Origin: Phoronis ovalis
Taxonomy: Eukaryota > Phoronida > Phoronidae
Assembly (NCBI GenBank): GCA_028565635.1
Contig: JAOXYB010071056.1
Coordinates: 1,224-17,511 of the forward strand
Direction: 5' to 3'
Length of the DNA stretch: 16,288 nt
Position 1 is the stretch's first letter. Each line of letters begins with the position of its first letter. The position numbers and the translations under genes are program-made. The notes beneath the pieces were generated by a model, which saw only the letters and a program-made list of their open reading frames with translations, searched no databases and was not told the DNA's origin. Below, piece after piece: positions 13,101-16,288 of this stretch.

Positions 13101-15947
13101 TTATGTAACTTTTGTTACCCTTTTCCCAGTTTTACAATGTTGGTTTTTACTCAACATCTTTATGTTAAGTATTGATCTGACATTCTGCATAGTACAGTGT
13201 TAGAATATTTTTACAATTATACACGTTAAGCGTACTTTAAGTGGCCCTAAAAATTGCTTGAAGCTATAAGCGACAGAATATGTAGAGAATAATTTGTAAA
13301 AAAAATTATTGTACTATTTTTTGCTTATTTTGCAAAATTGAAGTTTAACAGTCTTAATACATGTGCTCGGTTTTGCCTTCATAAACTGGAGTTCCTGCTG
13401 AGCAGCAATTGTGGCCCATGGTTTGCTATTATTATGATATAGTGCACTTAAAAAAACTCTGTCATATACTCTATGAAATGATTCTTCTTTGCACTATTCT
13501 TAAGATTCTGGCGAGGCATGTATAATCGTTATGAAAATGGTATCCATCCACGTGAAAGCATATCAGATGTATTGGGTGCAATGAAAGATCACAGCAGCTC
13601 ATTAGAAGATCATGTCAGACTTTTAGAAAAAGTAAGTAGGGGATGTTCAATATTAATGTGACTTTTAAACAAAACGCAAAGTAAAATCTGTGTTGTTTCT
13701 CTACTGCACATACAGAACTTACATATACCCCATGTACTATTCAAATTTCAACATTCTGTGAAATTATTTTATTGAAACACATACTGCGCAAATTGGCAAA
13801 ATTATTGTTTTCACACCACTCCAAGAAATAGTACATCACAAAGCCTTATTTTTCTCTATGTAACTAATGAATGTAAAGTAACATTCTCTTTGCCAGCACA
13901 ATGAAATAATAATAAAACGTTCAAGATACATTGTGGTAATGTTATATGAGTATAACTTTATTTCTTTATCAAGTTGAAGAGATATTAGGCGCTTCAAAGT
14001 ATACATTTCTAGAAAGGTGATAGTTTGAAATTTATAAATCCAAAAGATATGGAGTTCGTGAACCATGACTTGTTTTAAAAATGTATACTTTATTCTGTTC
14101 ATTTTTTTGCGAAAAAAGTTACTGAAGTATATATTAATGATTTCTAAAACCTCAGTGTATCTTGAGACATTAAAGCTATAGATGTGTGCACTATGTTTTT
14201 TTGTAAAATGTCAACAAAATCTGCTTTCTCAGATATGTTCATTCCTGTCTGTTCACTGTAATTTATAATATACAGGATTAAGTCAAATAATTTTAGCTGT
14301 ACCACTTGCTTCTGCTACTAACTGCATTCAGGTAGATGAAAGAATTATAAAAAAGCAAACTTACAAAATTGCTGTAATTATACCAAAGAATACTGGGAAT
14401 GCCATATTTTTGGGTTGGGAAATAGATATCAAATGGGTTTGTAATAGAGTATGCAGAGCACATGTGCATTTCTGCATCACCACAAAATTCGTAAACGTAT
14501 TGGACTGATTTTGGAATGGGTCATTAATTTGTGTCCGCATAAAGGTTAATATGTAATAATACATGTTACACTAGATAAAGTGTTGTTATGTTAATTCATG
14601 TCTGTTATAAATGCTTTACTTTGTGCATGCAGAAAGCAGTGTAAGAATAACAACCTGAAGTAGCAAATTTTTTCCGTTTTCACTGCTGGTGTTGTCTGTT
14701 ATTACCTTTGTGGCACATATTAACTCTCTTGCTACCAAATTACACAGTCAACTGTTACTATTTCAGTAATTACAAGGCGAAAGAGTTAATAATGTGAAGG
14801 CACTTTTTTGAATATTAGATAATTAGATAGTCTCATACAGCTAATGACAATGTGACTAAAACAGAAAATATGTATACCTTGTGTTGCATTTGGTATCATT
14901 TCGTAATAATCTTTGCACATCCTTTGCAGAGAGTGCAGTTTAAAAATTACTTTTCCAGAAAGTCAAGCCTGTGCCGTGTTCCACATTTGGCTCCAGTATT
15001 TTAGGTTTCTGTCTGTCTGTTAAAAGTGGCAATTCTCGTTCTATGTAGGTGACTTATTGTCAGTGGCTGTTGTAAATTACTCAGTGTGGTATTAAAATTG
15101 TGCAATGGTATGTGTGCTGGCTGCAGCACTGGTATAAACCGTGTATAACATTTGCACAGTATAGAAGTTATTGCTGCAGAGTGTGCATAGCACCTTTAAA
15201 CTTTTATTTCAATGAGCAACTGTTGGTACGATATAAGGTTATTGCTGTTATGTCAACCATGTAAGATAAGAAAACTCCGTTTCAGTAAGCTTTTCCAAAA
15301 AATATCAAGTTTTGTTGCTCGCATGAGGTTATTTGATGAGATAATTAAATTGTTGGGAAAGGTCTGTGATGTGGCCCAAAATCATCATCCATTCTCTAAG
15401 TTTAAAATATGAAGTAAATAACTGTGAAAATGTTTTATCTAACCCTCCTTTGTTCTTGGATCTTCTCTTGAATTGTTTCCACAGTGAACTTTCATTAAAA
15501 GATTGAAACAACACGCCAGCTTTATGATATTATTGTATTTTGCAGAGAATTCAAAGCTTGGGTCGTTTGTTGGGTCGACCGCAAGATGTCCTTCAGCAAA
15601 AACTTCATGGGCTATTGTCAGCAGAGTCACTCTACTGTTTAAATAAACTCTTGGAAGATGCTAATATTGATGATGGAACAAGTAAAGAAAACAATACAAA
15701 TGATATGTTACGGAGTGATTGTGAATCAGGATTTGAAGATGGTAGCTCATCACAAATGTCAAAATCTATTGTTGAAGATAGCAATTCAATGCAGACATCT
15801 GCTATGTCGCAATCAAATAGTAGTGATAGTTTTTTAACACTTGATCAATTAGCATCTGAAGTGGACTCTGTTGCAATCAACTGGAAGTCCCTGCGAGGTG
15901 TAAGACAATGCAGCTGTGCTTCACCCTTTGAACACTTTACTAAGAAG
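1018..15947 (+). CDS. MTMR6: Myotubularin-related phosphoinositide 3-phosphatase, MTMR6/7/8 subgroup (partial at both ends, 11 exons)
   Basis: Join of 1018-1180, 7545-7699, 8202-8330, 9598-9732, 10001-10133, 10357-10466, 11130-11252, 11566-11819, 12275-12409, 13505-13631 and 15546-15947: 622 codons, no internal stop, all introns GT-AG and in phase. Numbering here starts at the first codon in the window. Residues 1 to about 70 are the later part of a PH-GRAM domain, about 75-470 the myotubularin phosphatase with active site HCSDGWDRT (Cys287, Arg293), about 465-510 a coiled coil, 528-586 a Ser/Asp-rich linker, and 601-622 the start of a FYVE-like finger. Family members remove the 3-phosphate from PI3P and PI(3,5)P2 on endosomal membranes, and the MTMR6-8 coiled coil binds the inactive partner MTMR9. 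Subgroup assignment rests on motifs such as [18 protein letters not shown] and [15 protein letters not shown]6 versus 7 or 8 cannot be resolved, since invertebrates usually have one gene for the three. Start codon and stop are outside the window. Confidence 0.95.
3146..3599. mobile_element. Candidate miniature inverted-repeat transposable element (MITE)
   Basis: A 23-base sequence beginning ctgggtgacatg at 3147-3169 recurs as its reverse complement at 3577-3599, matching at 22 of 23 positions. The arms face inward and enclose about 450 bp. A TA dinucleotide flanks each side (3144-3145 and 3600-3601), as expected for a Tc1/mariner-type target duplication, although the left side has one extra C. 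No transposase is visible inside. The alternative is two unrelated fragments of one repeat family in opposite orientation; both arms can be read as YFMSP in one frame. Confidence 0.4.
5292..5584 (-). pseudogene. Coding-like minus-strand fragment, possibly a SWIM-type zinc-finger relic
   Basis: An open frame runs on the minus strand from about 5584, with its first ATG at 5544-5546, to a stop at 5292. Its composition looks protein-like. Near its end it reads [14 protein letters not shown] followed by LLHHI. That resembles the hydrophobic strand, C-x-C and H of SWIM zinc fingers, as found in MULE-type transposases and YqaJ-type proteins of invertebrate genomes. The expected second-half Cys is replaced, and the frame stops soon after, so it would be a decayed fragment. 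It could equally be a chance open frame. Its position antisense inside an intron suits an old mobile-element insertion. Confidence 0.25.
7545..7699 (+). CDS. MTMR6: Exon 2: PH-GRAM to phosphatase linker
   Basis: Acceptor ctccag ends at 7544; donor gttagg starts at 7700. Two bases complete the Ala codon begun in exon 1, then 51 codons follow, ending in phase 0. It includes [28 protein letters not shown] and [11 protein letters not shown], the conserved segment that connects the PH-GRAM domain to the first helix of the myotubularin phosphatase domain. Confidence 0.96.
7700..8201 (+). other. Intron 2
   Basis: 502 bp, gttagg to tttcttcag. AT-rich, with an (AT)8 microsatellite at 8149-8164 about 35 bases before the acceptor; no other structure seen. 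Confidence 0.9.
8149..8164. repeat. (TA)8 microsatellite
   Basis: Sixteen bases of alternating t and a lie shortly upstream of the exon 3 acceptor. Length polymorphism is likely between individuals. Confidence 0.85.
8202..8330 (+). CDS. MTMR6: Exon 3: N-terminal part of myotubularin phosphatase domain
   Basis: 43 whole codons between tttcttcag and gtacct. It reads [16 protein letters not shown] and then [18 protein letters not shown], one of the most conserved blocks of the myotubularin family. The second block is the basic loop near the start of the phosphatase fold. Phase 0 at both ends. Confidence 0.97.
8331..9597 (+). other. Intron 3
   Basis: 1267 bp, gtacct to cttacag. A near-duplicate motif agctRatcagtg occurs at about 8829 and 8863. 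A small hairpin near 8880-8900 pairs tggcta with tagcca. A minus-strand open frame at 8471-8653 has no recognisable content. Nothing else is visible. Confidence 0.85.
9598..9732 (+). CDS. MTMR6: Exon 4: phosphatase domain
   Basis: 45 whole codons between cttacag and gtaagt. It contains [17 protein letters not shown], the conserved substrate-pocket block of the family, then EDEAMLQAI and finally YVVDTRPK, which leads into the next exon's [13 protein letters not shown] block. Phase 0 at both ends. Confidence 0.97.
9733..10000 (+). other. Intron 4
   Basis: 268 bp, gtaagt to tatttcag; no notable structure. Confidence 0.93.
10001..10133 (+). CDS. MTMR6: Exon 5: phosphatase domain
   Basis: 44 codons plus one base between tatttcag and gtatgg. 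It reads [13 protein letters not shown], then the [15 protein letters not shown] block, all typical of myotubularins. The final G is completed by TA of exon 6 to make Val. Confidence 0.97.
10134..10356 (+). other. Intron 5
   Basis: 223 bp, gtatgg to tttcttcag, the shortest intron in the window; no notable structure. Confidence 0.93.
10357..10466 (+). CDS. MTMR6: Exon 6: phosphatase domain, helix before the active site
   Basis: Two bases finish the Val codon, then 36 codons run to AGG before gtaagt. It includes [18 protein letters not shown], the family's conserved 'W' helix that precedes the catalytic loop. The upstream [10 protein letters not shown] is the variable loop of the subgroup. Ends in phase 0. 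Confidence 0.96.
10467..11129 (+). other. Intron 6
   Basis: 663 bp, gtaagt to ccttatag. Contains a TAAT tandem run at 10759-10775; otherwise plain AT-rich sequence. Confidence 0.9.
10759..10775. repeat. (TAAT)n microsatellite, about four units
   Basis: Seventeen bases of perfect taat repeats inside intron 6. Confidence 0.85.
11130..11252 (+). CDS. MTMR6: Exon 7: catalytic loop (C-x5-R) of the phosphatase
   Basis: 41 whole codons between ccttatag and gtatca. It holds [16 protein letters not shown]: the nucleophilic Cys is codon 11163-11165, the phosphate-binding Arg codon 11181-11183, and both loop Asp residues are present. Inactive family members have lost the Cys or Arg, so this copy should be catalytically competent. 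It then reads [12 protein letters not shown], the following conserved helix. Confidence 0.98.
11253..11565 (+). other. Intron 7
   Basis: 313 bp, gtatca to attacag; AT-rich, nothing notable. Confidence 0.92.
11566..11819 (+). CDS. MTMR6: Exon 8: phosphatase domain, SID region
   Basis: 84 codons plus two bases between attacag and gttagt. It opens with [18 protein letters not shown], the strongly conserved block after the catalytic loop, then [12 protein letters not shown], and [17 protein letters not shown] followed by [14 protein letters not shown]. These helices lie in the region once named SID (SET-interacting domain) and close the phosphatase fold. AG at the end joins A of exon 9 to make Arg. 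Confidence 0.98.
11820..12274 (+). other. Intron 8
   Basis: 455 bp, gttagt to cacttgtag. The middle holds the repeat-like patch annotated at 11939-12120; the rest is plain. Confidence 0.9.
11939..12120. repeat. Repeat-like patch with TTAYGATT copies and internal inverted repeats
   Basis: Begins with the GC-rich caggggcccgtt, unlike its AT-rich surroundings. It then carries four copies of ttaYgatt at 11969, 11991, 12010 and 12044. The segment tgtaaagttatgat (from 12037) is nearly the reverse complement of attgtaactttaca (ending 12110), at 12 of 14 positions. This looks like a degraded copy of a palindromic non-autonomous element. I recall similar gggcccgtt-headed repeats in marine invertebrates but cannot confirm a family. 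Borders are approximate. Confidence 0.35.
12275..12409 (+). CDS. MTMR6: Exon 9: C-terminal phosphatase domain
   Basis: One base finishes Arg, then 44 codons and two bases run to the gtaagt donor at 12410. It contains [12 protein letters not shown] and then [12 protein letters not shown], the 'T.SLW....' and 'NP.Y' blocks near the end of the phosphatase domain. AA joins A of exon 10 to give Lys. Confidence 0.96.
12410..13504 (+). other. Intron 9
   Basis: 1095 bp, gtaagt to attcttaag. Very AT-rich, with a ttatttcag at 12606-12614 that looks like an acceptor but leads into stops. No other feature seen. Confidence 0.88.
13505..13631 (+). CDS. MTMR6: Exon 10: end of phosphatase domain and start of coiled coil
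   Basis: One base finishes Lys, then 42 codons run to gtaagt. It reads [18 protein letters not shown], the conserved 'FW...Y.R' end of the catalytic domain. Next comes [20 protein letters not shown], the beginning of a heptad pattern. The acceptor ends in aag rather than cag and has a modest pyrimidine tract, yet phase and homology support it. Ends in phase 0. Confidence 0.95.
13632..15545 (+). other. Intron 10
   Basis: 1914 bp, gtaagt to tttgcag. The heptad pattern runs straight from [10 protein letters not shown] to [10 protein letters not shown] across it, so no exon is needed in between. Several short open frames on both strands (for example minus 13836-14102 and 14361-14564, plus 15212-15412) show no recognisable protein. 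No repeats noted. Confidence 0.87.
15546..15947 (+). CDS. MTMR6: Exon 11: coiled coil, Ser/Asp-rich linker and start of a FYVE-like zinc finger
   Basis: 134 whole codons between tttgcag and gtatgt; the longest exon. [10 protein letters not shown] and [10 protein letters not shown] finish the coiled-coil region, the segment that in MTMR6-8 mediates pairing with MTMR9. A low-complexity linker (15663-15839) is rich in Ser, Asp, Asn and Glu and is probably disordered. Then [20 protein letters not shown] followed by TKK ends the exon. The Trp, the Cys pair (codons 15909 and 15915) and the F..F spacing match the first zinc-ligand half of FYVE-type fingers in invertebrate myotubularins. The other ligands must be in the next exon, outside the window. 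Confidence 0.93.
15663..15839 (+). other. Predicted disordered Ser/Asp-rich linker within exon 11
   Basis: Residues 528-586 of the partial protein include [14 protein letters not shown] and SQSNSSDSF. Many Ser residues lie beside Asp or Glu, as casein kinase 2 sites do. It separates the coiled coil from the FYVE-like segment. Phosphorylation is inference only. Confidence 0.6.
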
Positions 15948-16288
15948 GTATGTGCTATTTTACAATGTTTGACAATGCAGTTTAACTAATTTGATTTGTG
16001 TGGCCTGATATACACTAATTCTAGCAACTAATGTGATGTGCTTTTATCCCCGGATAGAATGGGTAACACACAAATGCCTTACAAAGTCTTTACTGCAAGT
16101 GGGTCTGTATAGAATGGGTAACACACAAATGCCTTACAAAGTCTTTACTGCAAGTGGGTCTGTATAGAATGGGTAACACACAAATGCCTTACAAAGTCTT
16201 TACTGCAAGTAGGTTCACCTGGATAGAATGGGTAACACACAAATGCCTTACAAAGTCTTTACTGCAAGTGGGTTCACCTGGATAGAAT
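15948..16288 (+). other. Intron 11, 5' part (runs off the window)
   Basis: Donor gtatgt at 15948. Reading through the donor adds 13 codons before a TAA at 15987-15989. No polyA signal aataaa follows in the window. From 16054 onward it consists of the 55/59-bp minisatellite. Confidence 0.85.
16054..16288. repeat. 55/59-bp minisatellite with two unit types, cut by the window edge
   Basis: Units start with atagaatgggtaacaca at 16054, 16109, 16164, 16223 and 16282 (the last is cut). The first 47 bases are identical in all four complete copies. Units 1-2 end in gggtctgt (period 55), while units 3-4 end in Rggttcacctgg (period 59). The array continues beyond the window. The period is not a multiple of three, so it is not coding repeat. 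Confidence 0.95.

Noticed and set aside
13836-14564. Minus-strand open frames in intron 10 as a nested gene
   Set aside because: Short, AT-biased amino-acid content, no motif and no splice-linked partners.

Overview
The window reads as AT-rich nuclear DNA from an invertebrate animal. Short coding exons with GT-AG introns, long AT-rich introns and intronic minisatellites all point to a metazoan. The protein sequence is clearly animal and invertebrate-like, perhaps arthropod or mollusc, but the sequence alone does not fix the lineage.

One gene fills the window on the + strand: a myotubularin-related lipid phosphatase of the MTMR6/7/8 subgroup. Eleven internal coding exons lie between 1018 and 15947. 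Every junction is GT-AG with matching phase, and together they give 622 codons without a stop. The protein runs in order through most of a PH-GRAM domain, a complete myotubularin phosphatase domain with intact C-x5-R active site (Cys codon at 11163), a coiled coil, a Ser/Asp-rich linker and the first part of what looks like a FYVE-type zinc finger. The 5' end (start codon and roughly the first 45-50 residues) and the 3' end (rest of the zinc finger, stop, polyA site) lie outside the window.

Layout: 1-1017 is upstream intron opening in a 24-bp tandem array. Exon 1 (1018-1180) is followed by a 6.4-kb intron that holds a candidate miniature inverted-repeat element (3146-3599) and a minus-strand coding-like fragment (about 5292-5584). 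Exons 2-9 are clustered at 7545-12409; the intron before exon 9 holds a repeat-like patch near 11939-12120. Exon 10 is at 13505-13631 and exon 11 at 15546-15947. A 55/59-bp minisatellite in the last intron (16054-16288) runs off the right edge.

I found no second convincing gene, no RNA gene, no CRISPR array and no operon-like structure. The most useful leads are the C-terminal FYVE-like start, a possible FYVE-less intron-retention isoform, and the intronic repeat and relic sequences. I do not see a previously undescribed biological system here.
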